Shown here piece by piece: positions 7,129-15,461 of a stretch of 34,045 bases of DNA (its first letter is position 1; the number at the start of each line of letters is the position of its first letter). The stretch comes from Nitrososphaerales archaeon. Lineage in GTDB: Archaea; Thermoproteota; Nitrososphaeria; Conexivisphaerales; UBA164. The position numbers and the translations under genes were made by a program. The notes beneath the pieces were generated by a model that ran no database searches, had not been told where the DNA came from, and saw only the letters and a list, made by a program, of their open reading frames with translations. The DNA is taken from NCBI GenBank assembly GCA_023256355.1, contig JAGDXJ010000022.1, positions 1 through 34,045 of the forward strand, read 5' to 3'.

Positions 7129-7893
7129 CTAAAGACCTAGCCTTAAAATCAGGAAGGCTTCCAGCAGAGCGGAAAGATAAAGCAAAGCCAGAGATGCAGC
7201 AAAATACACAAAAGCTTTTATGTACAGAGTTTTTCTGGGAACCGGTGTCCCTGCGCCATAGAATGCGAGGGCTTTAAAAAGGTACAACCCGCCTATCATA
7301 GATAAAATATAAGAGCTGAACTCCGTAAAAGTATCAGGCGCGATAATCACTGCAAAAGGTCCAAGAAACCAGAATGGGTTTCTTGAAAAAAGTTGAGTAA
7401 AAGATAACCCCCATACAACGGAACTTGTGTTTATTATCGCTATTCCCAGCACAAATGGACCTATAAACGGAATAAAACTTGCTATATCTATCTTCGCATT
7501 GTTAAGAAATATAGCAGTGGCCATTGATAAAACTGTTGGGTAACCTGTCCTTATGGAAACTATTGTCTGGTTAGCCTGATTAACCACAGCAGGAAGCATC
7601 CGTGCCATATAATAACCGGGCATCGCGCCAATAAAAGCAAGAAGCGAATAAAAAAGCAAAATGGATCCGGCATAAACCCTTAAAGACCTGAAAGATTCAG
7701 AAGAATAAACAGAGAAAGTAAAGATCAAAGCCAGAATTACAGAAAAAGCATACCAGTAAATCTCAGCCAGTGATGAATATGAAAAAAGCAGAATCCCTAA
7801 CCAGAACAGAACGAACGAAATAACTGTAACAATCGGAATAAGAAAATAGGGTTTTTCTATGTTCAAGAATTTGCTTATATTTGATCTTTCCAT
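7129..7893 (-). CDS. SpoIIM-like (DUF95-type) integral membrane protein
   Basis: A 254-residue polytopic membrane protein with about six hydrophobic segments. They lie near residues 18-40, 46-62, 74-95, 136-160, 170-200 and 225-250. The central block AIFLNNAKIDIASFIPFIGP, a following LGIAIINTSSVVWG, and later APDTFTEFSSYILSMIGGLY match the pattern of SpoIIM/DUF95 proteins: an LxNN helix, a small-residue helix, then P..xxE.xSY.....G. In bacteria SpoIIM acts with peptidoglycan hydrolases during engulfment; archaeal members have no assigned role. It starts 38 nt after the GH57-fold gene and is probably in the same transcript. A role in exporting or organising surface material is possible but unproven. 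Confidence 0.6.
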   Translation of the reverse strand: MERSNISKFLNIEKPYFLIPIVTVISFVLFWLGILLFSYSSLAEIYWYAFSVILALIFTFSVYSSESFRSLRVYAGSILLFYSLLAFIGAMPGYYMARMLPAVVNQANQTIVSIRTGYPTVLSMATAIFLNNAKIDIASFIPFIGPFVLGIAIINTSSVVWGLSFTQLFSRNPFWFLGPFAVIIAPDTFTEFSSYILSMIGGLYLFKALAFYGAGTPVPRKTLYIKAFVYFAASLALLYLSALLEAFLILRLGL

Positions 7894-7931
7894 TATGTTA
7901 TTGTTTTTTAAATTATGCGTTTAAACGTTGC

Positions 7932-9074
7932 TTATAATTTTGTCTTTATCTCAGTTTCTGATGCTTTTTCTTTTTTCTTAAGAACCATGGTTGCAAGTTT
8001 TCCCTCAAAGTCGCTCAAGATGTAAGAATATACTATCTTTGCTTCATCAGGATCTGCTATGAGTTTAGCCCTTCTCGTGTTATCACCTATAAGAGAGTAA
8101 AATAGATCTGCCTGCATTAATATCCTCCACACCTGCAAAAGTTTCTGATCCCCAAGCCACTTTACATATTGATAAAGGGCACACATCTTGTCCACGAGCA
8201 TCGTCTGTGACTTGCTCCTGTACCATAAAGGAGAACCGTCGCTGTAAGATGTATTAAAGAGATATGGTTTCTGCGGAGCATAAAGTGTGCCTGTTGTGGG
8301 GTTCTTTACCGGAGGAATCTCAGCAAGGTCTAGCCCACCATTATAAATATAGTTGCCAACGACTTCTGCGTACTTCTGTCCCTTTGCGGCTATTTCTTCT
8401 GCGCTGATAAATATTATACCATCTTTGTTTCCTATATTTTCGAAAGAACCTGTGGTCAGAGCTTCAGAAAGTTCTCTGTTTCTTATGGCTATCCTGAGAT
8501 CTCCTGGCACGTTAGTGTATACAAACCTGTGATCTGTAAAACCGTTAACCTCTTCCGTTATCAGCGTTTCAATACCTGCAGCTTTTGCCCCTTTTTCTGC
8601 AGATTCGTTATAAATCAGGTAAGGCATGACGCACGCTGAGGCTTTGTTAAGTCCGTATTTGCCTGCAAGGTCTGACACAAGTTTTAACTGTTCTCCTATC
8701 TCTTCGCCAGAATTTTCACAGAGGGGATAGAGCCCGCCATAGAAGGTACTAGGTATAACCTTTAGCTTGCCCGTTGATGAAGCTGCATAAATTTGTTTAA
8801 AGAGCTCCTGATCATATTTATAAGCCATCTCAAGAAAAACGCCTGTGGTTGAAACGTAAACGGGCATGTTCAATTTGGCTGCAGTTAAAAGCGCATTTAC
8901 CAGAGGTCTGTACGAGTTTTTATCATAATAATCAAACATTTCTTTAACCATCTTGTTATCGAAGTATCTTTCAACTATATTTAATTCATGAATTATTCTG
9001 ACAAACCGTTCGCTAACAAAAAGTCTATTTAAAGGTAACGGAGGATCAAAACTAACTATAAGTGAAGATGCCAT
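7932..9074 (-). CDS. GH57-fold protein lacking the usual catalytic residues
   Basis: The 380-residue protein follows the order of the glycoside hydrolase 57 barrel. It has an N-terminal strand (LIVSFDPPLPLNR) where active enzymes have HxHQP. Next is VIPSTFYGGLYPLCENSGEE (about residues 107-124), where they have a TYYH..PL..xxEE-type motif. KASACVMPYLIYNESAEKG (145-162) then stands where they have PE..Y with the nucleophile Glu. Here the histidines are gone and the Pro-Glu is Pro-Tyr. GIETLITEEVNGF follows as expected. This reads as a pseudoenzyme, perhaps carbohydrate-binding, or as a divergent subfamily with a different active site. It is cytosolic by sequence (no signal peptide) and heads the SpoIIM-like gene. 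Confidence 0.6.
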   Translation of the reverse strand: MASSLIVSFDPPLPLNRLFVSERFVRIIHELNIVERYFDNKMVKEMFDYYDKNSYRPLVNALLTAAKLNMPVYVSTTGVFLEMAYKYDQELFKQIYAASSTGKLKVIPSTFYGGLYPLCENSGEEIGEQLKLVSDLAGKYGLNKASACVMPYLIYNESAEKGAKAAGIETLITEEVNGFTDHRFVYTNVPGDLRIAIRNRELSEALTTGSFENIGNKDGIIFISAEEIAAKGQKYAEVVGNYIYNGGLDLAEIPPVKNPTTGTLYAPQKPYLFNTSYSDGSPLWYRSKSQTMLVDKMCALYQYVKWLGDQKLLQVWRILMQADLFYSLIGDNTRRAKLIADPDEAKIVYSYILSDFEGKLATMVLKKKEKASETEIKTKL

Positions 9075-9170
9075 TCTATGTTTAATAAAAACTAAAATTT
9101 CTTTAAAAGAATAATGGTCAAAGATACTTAACCACAGAAAGCAATAATGTTGAGTTTGTTTTTATTATAA

Positions 9171-9180
9171 AATTTATATT
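9171..9180 (+). promoter_or_regulatory. TATA box of tfe
   Basis: AATTTATATT is centred 26 nt before the tfe ATG at 9202, within the longer AT run TTATAAAATTTATATT. No Shine-Dalgarno follows, so the mRNA is probably leaderless. Confidence 0.55.
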
Positions 9181-9201
9181 TGAGACTTTTTTAAAAATGT
9201 C

Positions 9202-9753
9202 ATGGTAAAGCTGGAATACGAGGACACCTTCGTAAAAGTAGCTGCGATGATTGGCGATGAAGATTATATCAAGGTTGCGAGGGCCATACTAAATAACCCT
9301 GACGCGACAGACGAAGAAATAGCCAGCGCAACCGGGTTAAAGATCAACAAAGTTAGAAAAGTTCTGTATGATCTTTATGAAAGAGGTTTGATAGCTGGAA
9401 TAAGAGACAAAGATCCCAAAAAAGGCTGGTTTGTATACAGATGGAGGATACAGAGGGACCAGGTCGATGTATTTTTAAAAAGGACCAGAGAAATTATACT
9501 GAAAAAGTTAAGAAGCAGGTTAGATTATGAAAAAACTCACGCGTTTTACTGGTGTGGAACTCCTACATGCAAAAAGTATACTTTTGAGCAGGCTATTGAG
9601 TACTTTTTCATTTGCCCCGAGTGCGGTAACCCTCTTAAGCAGGAAGATAATTCAGAATTTATAAAAGCTCTTGAGTGGAAGATAAACCAAATAGTAGAAG
9701 AAGATAAGAAAAACGAAGAAAAAAATAAAGCTGTTCAGGAATTAACCAGTTGA
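9202..9753 (+). CDS. tfe: Transcription initiation factor TFE, alpha subunit
   Basis: TFE-alpha, the archaeal relative of TFIIE-alpha, binds the RNA polymerase clamp next to Rpo4/7 and helps open the promoter. The N-terminal winged helix spans about residues 1-90, with [20 protein letters not shown] as the recognition part. A zinc ribbon follows, with cysteines in [10 protein letters not shown] and ICPECGNPL. The acidic, lysine-rich tail (residues 150-183) is usual. The length of 183 is normal. The 3' end overlaps the convergent carbamate kinase gene by 12 nt, leaving no space for a separate terminator. Its partner Rpo7 is encoded at 16156-16725. Confidence 0.95.
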   Translation: MVKLEYEDTFVKVAAMIGDEDYIKVARAILNNPDATDEEIASATGLKINKVRKVLYDLYERGLIAGIRDKDPKKGWFVYRWRIQRDQVDVFLKRTREIILKKLRSRLDYEKTHAFYWCGTPTCKKYTFEQAIEYFFICPECGNPLKQEDNSEFIKALEWKINQIVEEDKKNEEKNKAVQELTS

Positions 9754-10704
9754 AGAGTAAACTGTAGTTCCTTTCTTTCCTTCAACGAGTTCTATAAGGT
9801 CATATAGATGTCCTATTGTTGAAGCTTCTCCGCCAGCTTCCACGAACCTTACTGCTGCTAAGACCTTTGGTCCCATGCTTCCTTCTTTAAAGTGTCCTTC
9901 AGCATAGTATCTTTTCATTTCTTCTACAGAAACTTTATCAATTTTCTTCTGGTTTGGAGTACCATAGTTCAGGTATGCGCCGTCAACGTCAGTTGCTATT
10001 ATGAACTTGCTTGCTCCAACAAGGGTTGCTAACCTCTGGCCAGCAAGGTCCTTGTCTATTACAGCTTCAACACCGTGGGCTACTCCGTCCTTTTCTACTA
10101 TAGGAATGCCACCGCCTCCACTGGCTACTACTATGAACCCGTAGTCTACGAGAGTCTTTATTGCGTACCTTTCAGCTATTAACTTAGGATCTGGAGATGG
10201 TACAACCCTCCTCCATCCCCTTCCAGAGTCTTCTTTAAAGACCCATTCAGGGAATTGCTTCTTCAGTTCATCCACATCTTCTTTTTTGTAAAAAGGACCG
10301 ACCGGTTTAGTCGGGTTCTTAAATGCCGGGTCGTTTTCATCCACTATGGTTCTGGTTACTATTGTGACAACGTACTTGTCTATTTTTCTGGTTTTGAGCT
10401 CGTTCCTCAGTGATTGCTGAATCATGTAGCCAATAAAACCCTGTGTTTCTGCTCCCGCTACATCCATCGGAAAAGCTGGAACACCATAAACTTTCTGACC
10501 TGCATCGTGCCTCAGAAGAGTTGCGCCAACTTGAGGACCGTTTCCATGAGTTATGACAACTTTATAGCCTCTTTCAATCAGATCTGCTATCTTTTTTGCT
10601 GTTATTTTAGTGTTCTCATACTGTTCCTGGAAAGTACCCTTTTGACCCCTCTGGAGTAATGCGTTTCCACCGAGGGCTATCACAATTAAGTTTCTTTCTG
10701 ACAT
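9742..10704 (-). CDS. arcC: Carbamate kinase
   Basis: This amino-acid-kinase-fold enzyme interconverts carbamoyl phosphate plus ADP with carbamate plus ATP. In fermenting cells it yields ATP; in archaea the direction may be either. Motifs are [12 protein letters not shown] (residues 9-20), [25 protein letters not shown] and [12 protein letters not shown], plus [15 protein letters not shown] near the nucleotide site. The length of 320 is normal. TTAATATTTAT is centred about 26 nt upstream of the ATG, so it is a single leaderless gene. No arginine deiminase or ornithine carbamoyltransferase is nearby, so the source of carbamoyl phosphate is not shown here. Confidence 0.95.
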   Translation of the reverse strand: MSERNLIVIALGGNALLQRGQKGTFQEQYENTKITAKKIADLIERGYKVVITHGNGPQVGATLLRHDAGQKVYGVPAFPMDVAGAETQGFIGYMIQQSLRNELKTRKIDKYVVTIVTRTIVDENDPAFKNPTKPVGPFYKKEDVDELKKQFPEWVFKEDSGRGWRRVVPSPDPKLIAERYAIKTLVDYGFIVVASGGGGIPIVEKDGVAHGVEAVIDKDLAGQRLATLVGASKFIIATDVDGAYLNYGTPNQKKIDKVSVEEMKRYYAEGHFKEGSMGPKVLAAVRFVEAGGEASTIGHLYDLIELVEGKKGTTVYSSTG

Positions 10705-10806
10705 ACTTCTTCGCTTAACCCTTAATTAGGATAAATATTAAGTTTACTTTTTAATAACATAATTTTTTAGTGATACCATTCAGTTTAACAGCATCAAAAT
10801 AAAATT

Positions 10807-11181
10807 TTAAGTCATTGATTCTTTTAGTCTTTTTGCAACCTTCTTTCCTTCTTTTGTAAGATCGTAATAAATTCCTTTGGGTTTTTTATCCCTGTTCCGT
10901 TGCTTAAACTTAAGCCACGGCTTTATTGATGACGTTGGCAACCATTTCAAAGAACCGTTGTACTTTTGAAGGAGCCCCAGATTCTCCAGATGCATACAGG
11001 CTGTCTCGATCTCATCTTCACTGTAAGTTGGCCTCCATCCGCTTATTCCAAGAAGCCTCCTTGCCATAAGCCAGGAATTATCTGGACCGTATTTCAGAAT
11101 ATGCACGAGTATTTTCTTTTCCAGATCGTTAAGTGGTAAGCTATCTTTATCTCCAGCTTTCGAGATAGGATTTCTGCTCAT
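10807..11181 (-). CDS. DUF2250-type winged-helix protein
   Basis: A 124-residue basic protein with a predicted winged helix-turn-helix. LNDLEKKILVHILKYGPDN is helix 1, ETACMHLENLGLLQKYNGS is a recognition helix plus wing, and GIYYDLTKEGKKVAKRLKES is the C-terminal wing and helix. I place it, with moderate certainty, in the archaeal DUF2250 family. Its ATG lies inside the end of ahcY, overlapping by 35 nt in another frame, so the two are coupled. That suggests a regulator of, or a partner in, methyl-cycle metabolism; no direct evidence of the target is visible. Confidence 0.65.
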   Translation of the reverse strand: MSRNPISKAGDKDSLPLNDLEKKILVHILKYGPDNSWLMARRLLGISGWRPTYSEDEIETACMHLENLGLLQKYNGSLKWLPTSSIKPWLKFKQRNRDKKPKGIYYDLTKEGKKVAKRLKESMT

Positions 11182-12385
11182 CTGTCAGCTTTTCGAGCAC
11201 GATCCCGTTTATGTTCAAAAACGTCTCTACAACCTTTTTATCGATTTCTTCCGGCACAGTGTACACTTTTTTCTGAAGATTGCCCCTGTTTTCGTTAAGG
11301 TAGAGCGTGCTCATAAGTTGAAGAGAAAATGAAAGATCCATTATTTCTATTGGATGTCCGTCTGCGGCACCAAGGTTTACAAGCCTTCCTTCAGCAAGAA
11401 CATAGACCTTCTTTCCATTTGGAAGTACATATTCTGATACGTTTGGACGGGCTTCTCCAGCATATTTGGCGTTTTCCCTGAGCCAGGCCATGTCTACTTC
11501 TACATCAAAGTGTCCGGCGTTGCTCAAGAACACGCCATCTTTCATGTTAAGCATGTGCTTGCCCGTTATTACTTTAGCATCTCCAGTACAGGTTACAAAT
11601 ATGTCACCATAACGGGATGCTTCATCCATGTTTGTAACCTTATAACCGTCAAAATAAGCCTCCAGGGCTTTAAACGGATCAGCCTCAACTACTGTAACCC
11701 TTGCTCCCAACCCCCTCAATCTTTCTGCAACTCCTTTGCCGACCCAGCCATAACCTACCACCACGGCTTCTTTCCCACCGATCATAGAATTTGTTGACCT
11801 CATCAAGCCATCAGCGACGCTCTGTCCGCTGCCAAACCTGTTGTCGTAAAGGTATTTGCCTTTAGCGTCGTTCACGGCCACTGCGGGAAATTTTAGAATG
11901 CCTTCCTTTTCGAGCGCCCTGAGCCTCCTTACGCCGGTTGTTGTTTCTTCTGAAACGCCGTATATGCTGTGATAAACCTCGTTTTTTATAGACATTATTG
12001 AAAGATCGGCACCATCGTCGATTATTATGTTGGGTTTAAGTTCAAGAATTCTTTTGTGGTTCAGCTCATATTCTTGTGGAGTTTCCCCCCTCCATGCATA
12101 AACATGGTCCACATAATCAGTTAAAGCTGCGGCGACATCGTCCTGAGCTGTAATTGGGTTGCTGCTGGTAATGCTTACATCAGCTCCAAGTTTCTTAAGA
12201 GAAACTGCAAGGTATGCAGTCTTTGCTTCAAGATGAAGGCTCATTCCAACTTTAACACCTTTAAGGGGTTGAATCTTTTCATACTGTTTGACGAGCTCGT
12301 TAAGAACGTACATGCGTTTTGATGCCCAGTCTATCTTTTTCTTGCCCTGATCTTTCAGGTTAAGATCTTTAACTTGATGCTGCAT
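11147..12385 (-). CDS. ahcY: S-adenosylhomocysteine hydrolase
   Basis: This enzyme splits S-adenosylhomocysteine into adenosine and homocysteine, removing the inhibitory product of methyltransferases. Visible signatures are GMSLHLEAKTAYLA (residues 47-60), DDGADLS, SEETTTGVRRL, VNDAKGKYLYDNRFGSGQS (161-179) and the NAD-binding VVGYGWVGKG (209-218). GHFDVEVD and LVNLGAADGHPIEIMD come near the end. The length of 412 is typical of thermophilic forms. A TTTAATTTAAG box is centred about 26 nt upstream. The NAD and substrate residues appear intact, so it should be active. It reads into the DUF2250 gene. Confidence 0.96.
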   Translation of the reverse strand: MQHQVKDLNLKDQGKKKIDWASKRMYVLNELVKQYEKIQPLKGVKVGMSLHLEAKTAYLAVSLKKLGADVSITSSNPITAQDDVAAALTDYVDHVYAWRGETPQEYELNHKRILELKPNIIIDDGADLSIMSIKNEVYHSIYGVSEETTTGVRRLRALEKEGILKFPAVAVNDAKGKYLYDNRFGSGQSVADGLMRSTNSMIGGKEAVVVGYGWVGKGVAERLRGLGARVTVVEADPFKALEAYFDGYKVTNMDEASRYGDIFVTCTGDAKVITGKHMLNMKDGVFLSNAGHFDVEVDMAWLRENAKYAGEARPNVSEYVLPNGKKVYVLAEGRLVNLGAADGHPIEIMDLSFSLQLMSTLYLNENRGNLQKKVYTVPEEIDKKVVETFLNINGIVLEKLTDEQKSYLESWR

Positions 12386-12454
12386 GCTACATATATGGTT
12401 CTAACTTAAATTAAACGTTTTTATGCGTGGTTAGCTTATAAATAATTACAATTT

Positions 12455-12994
12455 TCAGTTTTTATCTAAAACAAACCCTACATCATCGCTTTTTATTGCT
12501 GTGATGCCGTAAACTTTTTCAAAGTATTCCTTCCAGTTTTTATCAATATAAGCAGCTACAGCGTCTTCAACGACATAAATTTTGTAGCCTCTGTAGAACG
12601 CATCGGCAGCAGTGTGTCTGACGCATATGTCGGCATCAAGGCCTATGAGAAAGATTGTATCGATTCCTTTTGACCTCAGCAGATAATCGAGGGGTGTTCC
12701 AAAAAAGCCAGAATAGGTGTGCTTCTCAAGTACTTCTTCTCCAGATAAAGGCTTCAGTTCATCTATGATTTGAGCGTCCTTTGATCCTCTCATTGCGTGA
12801 GGACCCCATAATCTGATTTCAAAATCAGATTCTTGATGAGAGTCTTTAACGTAAAATACATCAAGCCCCCTTTTCCTGAATTCTTCAAGAACCTTTTTGG
12901 CCGGATTAACAGTTGATTTTGCTTCAGGAGTAGAAAGCCTGCCGTTCACAAACTCCTCAAGCATATCGATCACTATCAGCGCAGGCCTTCCCAT
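12455..12994 (-). CDS. pncA: Nicotinamidase / isochorismatase-family amidohydrolase
   Basis: Likely converts nicotinamide to nicotinate for NAD salvage. The expected triad is visible: Asp10 in LIVIDM, Lys91 in EKHTYSGF and Cys124 in LDADICVRHTAADAF. A metal site is suggested by Asp51, His53 and His66 (KDSHQESD, WGPHAM). I chose the ATG at 12994 rather than the upstream ATG at 13009. It gives the standard family start (MGRPALIVIDM), and the TTAAATAAAA box then sits about 26 nt upstream. The length is then 179 residues. Other isochorismatase-fold hydrolases share the triad, so the exact substrate is inferred. Confidence 0.82.
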   Translation of the reverse strand: MGRPALIVIDMLEEFVNGRLSTPEAKSTVNPAKKVLEEFRKRGLDVFYVKDSHQESDFEIRLWGPHAMRGSKDAQIIDELKPLSGEEVLEKHTYSGFFGTPLDYLLRSKGIDTIFLIGLDADICVRHTAADAFYRGYKIYVVEDAVAAYIDKNWKEYFEKVYGITAIKSDDVGFVLDKN

Positions 12995-13013
12995 GATACT
13001 TATGTACATGATT

Positions 13014-13023
13014 TTTTATTTAA
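13014..13023 (-). promoter_or_regulatory. TATA box of the nicotinamidase gene
   Basis: TTAAATAAAA on the minus strand is centred close to 26 nt from the ATG at 12994. It is too close to the alternative ATG at 13009, so it decides the start. Confidence 0.5.
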
Positions 13024-13055
13024 CAGTTGCTTTAACTTGTTGGGGTTAAACGGGC

Positions 13056-13183
13056 AAAGGTTCCTTTCCGTGAGGGAGGGGACGGATAGCCCCCTTACAG
13101 AAATGTTTTTTAAAGGCTTCAGCACCCGATCTTTACAGGCTGATGCATAACCCTGAAAAGATCGCGAGGTCAGGGTAGTTCAC
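13056..13183 (+). pseudogene. Relic B: short tnpB-like remnant ending in a hairpin and GTTCAC
   Basis: The plus strand reads RFLSVREGTDSPLTEMFFKG, and in a shifted frame DLYRLMHNPEKIARSG, matching relic A's MFFEALAHDLYRL. Positions 13078-13140 align with 5260-5320. The end forms a seven-base stem (ACCCTGA at 13150-13156 with TCAGGGT at 13170-13176) followed by AGTTCAC, parallel to relic A's hairpin plus GGTTAAC. About 150 nt present in A are missing here. It sits between the nicotinamidase promoter and the hom stop codon, and its last bases supply that stop. It is non-coding today. Confidence 0.45.
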
Positions 13184-14199
13184 AAAATATGTGAATACCC
13201 TTTCCTTAAATACTGAATCTGCAGCCTGTTTTTAAGCTCAACAAGGTCTCTCATAACAGCGCCGGCTGTTTCCCTTCCGCCCGCGCCTTTGCCTATGAGA
13301 TACACGCTTCCCAGCTCCTCAACTTTAAACTCAACAGCATTATAAGTCCCATCTATGTTCAGCGGGTCATCTTTTGGTATTATTTCGAGAGAAACGTGAG
13401 GATTTGGAGCTGAACTTGCTATAAGCTTTACAGTGTGATGAGAATCGACTTCGGGTATGTCTTTCTCGATGCCGCTGATCTCAACATCCTTTAAAGTGTA
13501 CTTATCTTCAAAAACATGGTTGAGAAGTATGACGAGCTTAGCCGCGCTATCAGTCCCGTTAAGATCAAGCGTTGGATCTGCCTCTGCTATTCCAAGCTTT
13601 TTTGCTTCAGCCAGAGCTTCCTCTAGGCTTGAACCTTCGTTTATAATTTTAGAAAGGATAAAATTTGACGTCCCGTTCAGAATGCCTCTGAAAGACTCAA
13701 TTTTGTTCCCTTTCAGTGCTTTATCAGCAAAATAGATAAAAGGAGTTCCACCACCTACCGTTCCGCTGTACAGCACAACAAGCCCTCTAGAATCAGCTTC
13801 TTCTAAGATGGTCGGCATATAAAGGGCCATCGGACCTTTGTTTGTTGTTATTACGTTAGAACCGTTTTTAAGAGCCTCAATTATATGAGTGTATGCCGGT
13901 TCTGCATTTACAAAATTTGCTGGAGTGCACTCGATGGCAACATCTACAACTCCTTTTTTGATCGTATCAAGTACAGGTTCGACATTGAAACCTGATGAAA
14001 GAACCTTTAAGGATTTTTTAACGCTCAGCGTTTCTGATGGATTTATACCTCCTTCTCTGTACACACAGCCTGATCTGTCACATACAAAAACAACCTGAAG
14101 TACAAGACCGTACCTGTTCTTAAAATCCCATGCTCTCTCATAAATCAGCTGATGTAAAGCGCTTCCTACGGAACCATAACCTATTATACCGATCCTCAT
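13180..14199 (-). CDS. hom: Homoserine dehydrogenase
   Basis: Reduces aspartate semialdehyde to homoserine with NAD(P)H, the branch point to threonine and methionine. The Rossmann motif IGYGSVGSA is at residues 6-14. The catalytic and substrate region includes VITTNKGPMALY, GTVGGGTPFI, LNGTSNFILSKI, and EADPTLDLNGTDSAAKLVIL. GKGAGGRETAGAV closes the fold. The length of 339 is the short archaeal type without an ACT domain, so feedback control by threonine through ACT is not expected. The ATG overlaps the thrC stop as ATGA, so they are coupled. The last residues after about 323 are an extra tail that ends in a stop codon lying in relic B. Confidence 0.95.
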   Translation of the reverse strand: MRIGIIGYGSVGSALHQLIYERAWDFKNRYGLVLQVVFVCDRSGCVYREGGINPSETLSVKKSLKVLSSGFNVEPVLDTIKKGVVDVAIECTPANFVNAEPAYTHIIEALKNGSNVITTNKGPMALYMPTILEEADSRGLVVLYSGTVGGGTPFIYFADKALKGNKIESFRGILNGTSNFILSKIINEGSSLEEALAEAKKLGIAEADPTLDLNGTDSAAKLVILLNHVFEDKYTLKDVEISGIEKDIPEVDSHHTVKLIASSAPNPHVSLEIIPKDDPLNIDGTYNAVEFKVEELGSVYLIGKGAGGRETAGAVMRDLVELKNRLQIQYLRKGYSHIL

Positions 14200-15398
14200 C
14201 CTTTGATCACGCGTTTAAGCGCTTCCAGCTCTGCGTCGATCGTTATTTCTTCTGCGCTTATCTTCATCAAAGACTCCGGGTCTTTTAAACCGTTACCTGT
14301 AACAACTGCTACAACATGTTCATCTTTTTTAACCATGTTTAAAGCTGTTGCCCTTGCCAGACCCGCTATCGAAGCCGCGCTAGCTGGTTCTACAAATATG
14401 CCTTCTTTTGATGCCAGCCTTTTCTGGTATTCAAGTATCTCCTCGTCGCTCACGCTTAACATTATGCCTCCTGATTCTTTTACAGCTCGCATAGCTCTTC
14501 TCCAGCTTGCGGGGTTACCTATTTTTATCGCAGTAGCAACTGTTTGAGGGTTCTGTATGGGAATTATTTCGTCTTTACCTTCTGCAAAAGCCCTGTATAT
14601 TGGTGAAGCGCCTTCTGCCTGTACGCCTCCAAGCTTTGGTAAACGATCTATAAATCCCATGCTTTTCAGCTCTTTGAGGCCTTTCCAGAGAGCAGTTATG
14701 TTTCCTGCATTTCCAACCGGTATAAATATCCAGTCGGGAACGCCGTATTCTTCTACTATCTCATAAGCTATGGTCTTCTGTCCCTCGATCCTGTAAGGAT
14801 TTACTGAATTAAGCAGGTACGTCTCTGTGGTACCTGCCGCAAGAGATCTAACAATCTTTAATGCGTAATCAAAGTTACCTCGAACTTTAACTATCTTCGC
14901 GCCTGCTGCCCTTGCCTGAGCCAGCTTGCCAAGAGCGACTGAACCTTCTGGCACTACCACAAAAGACGTTATTCCAGCTCGAGCGGCATAAGCAGATAAA
15001 CTCGCTGCGGTATTGCCTGTTGAAGCGCATATAACAGAATGTGCGCCCAGCTCAATGGCCCTCGTAACCCCCACCGTCATGCCTCTGTCTTTAAAACTTC
15101 CGGTGGGATTAAGGCCTTCGTTCTTGATCCAAAGGTCTTTAACGCCTATTTCATTGTACAGCTTTACGCTTCTGTGAAGGGGCGTTCCTCCTTCGTTTAG
15201 CGTCACAGCATTTTCAGAACTAACTGGCAATACGTCCCTGTATCTCCAGACCCCTTTACCCGTAAATTTTACTTCTTTTAATTCATTCTTATCATAGACT
15301 ATGGTCAATGGGTCACCGCAATTTGGACAAAAATACATGTTCTTATCTAAGCTCTCTTCATATCCACAGTTTTCACATCTATATCTCGGCAACCTCAT
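14196..15398 (-). CDS. thrC: Threonine synthase
   Basis: A PLP enzyme converting O-phosphohomoserine to threonine. An N-terminal zinc ribbon (Cys8, Cys11, Cys24, Cys27: CENCGY and CPNCGDP) precedes the fold-type II domain. The PLP lysine is Lys103 in PTGSFKDRGMT. CASTGNTAASLSAYAARAG binds substrate, and PVGNAGN and VVTGNGLKDP line the cofactor pocket. The length of 400 is normal. Its TATA box TTTTAAAA lies about 26 nt upstream of the ATG. It is the first gene of thrC-hom. Homoserine kinase, needed between the two steps, is not in this window. Confidence 0.96.
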   Translation of the reverse strand: MRLPRYRCENCGYEESLDKNMYFCPNCGDPLTIVYDKNELKEVKFTGKGVWRYRDVLPVSSENAVTLNEGGTPLHRSVKLYNEIGVKDLWIKNEGLNPTGSFKDRGMTVGVTRAIELGAHSVICASTGNTAASLSAYAARAGITSFVVVPEGSVALGKLAQARAAGAKIVKVRGNFDYALKIVRSLAAGTTETYLLNSVNPYRIEGQKTIAYEIVEEYGVPDWIFIPVGNAGNITALWKGLKELKSMGFIDRLPKLGGVQAEGASPIYRAFAEGKDEIIPIQNPQTVATAIKIGNPASWRRAMRAVKESGGIMLSVSDEEILEYQKRLASKEGIFVEPASAASIAGLARATALNMVKKDEHVVAVVTGNGLKDPESLMKISAEEITIDAELEALKRVIKG

Positions 15399-15414
15399 AG
15401 AATAAAAGAAAAGA

Positions 15415-15427
15415 TATTTTAAAACGT
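15415..15427 (-). promoter_or_regulatory. TATA box of thrC-hom
   Basis: GTTTTAAAATATC on the minus strand places TTTTAAAA (15417-15424) about 19-26 nt before the thrC ATG at 15398. No Shine-Dalgarno is present. Confidence 0.5.
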
Positions 15428-15461
15428 TATTATTACAGTTTACATCTTTTCAGCAAAATTT

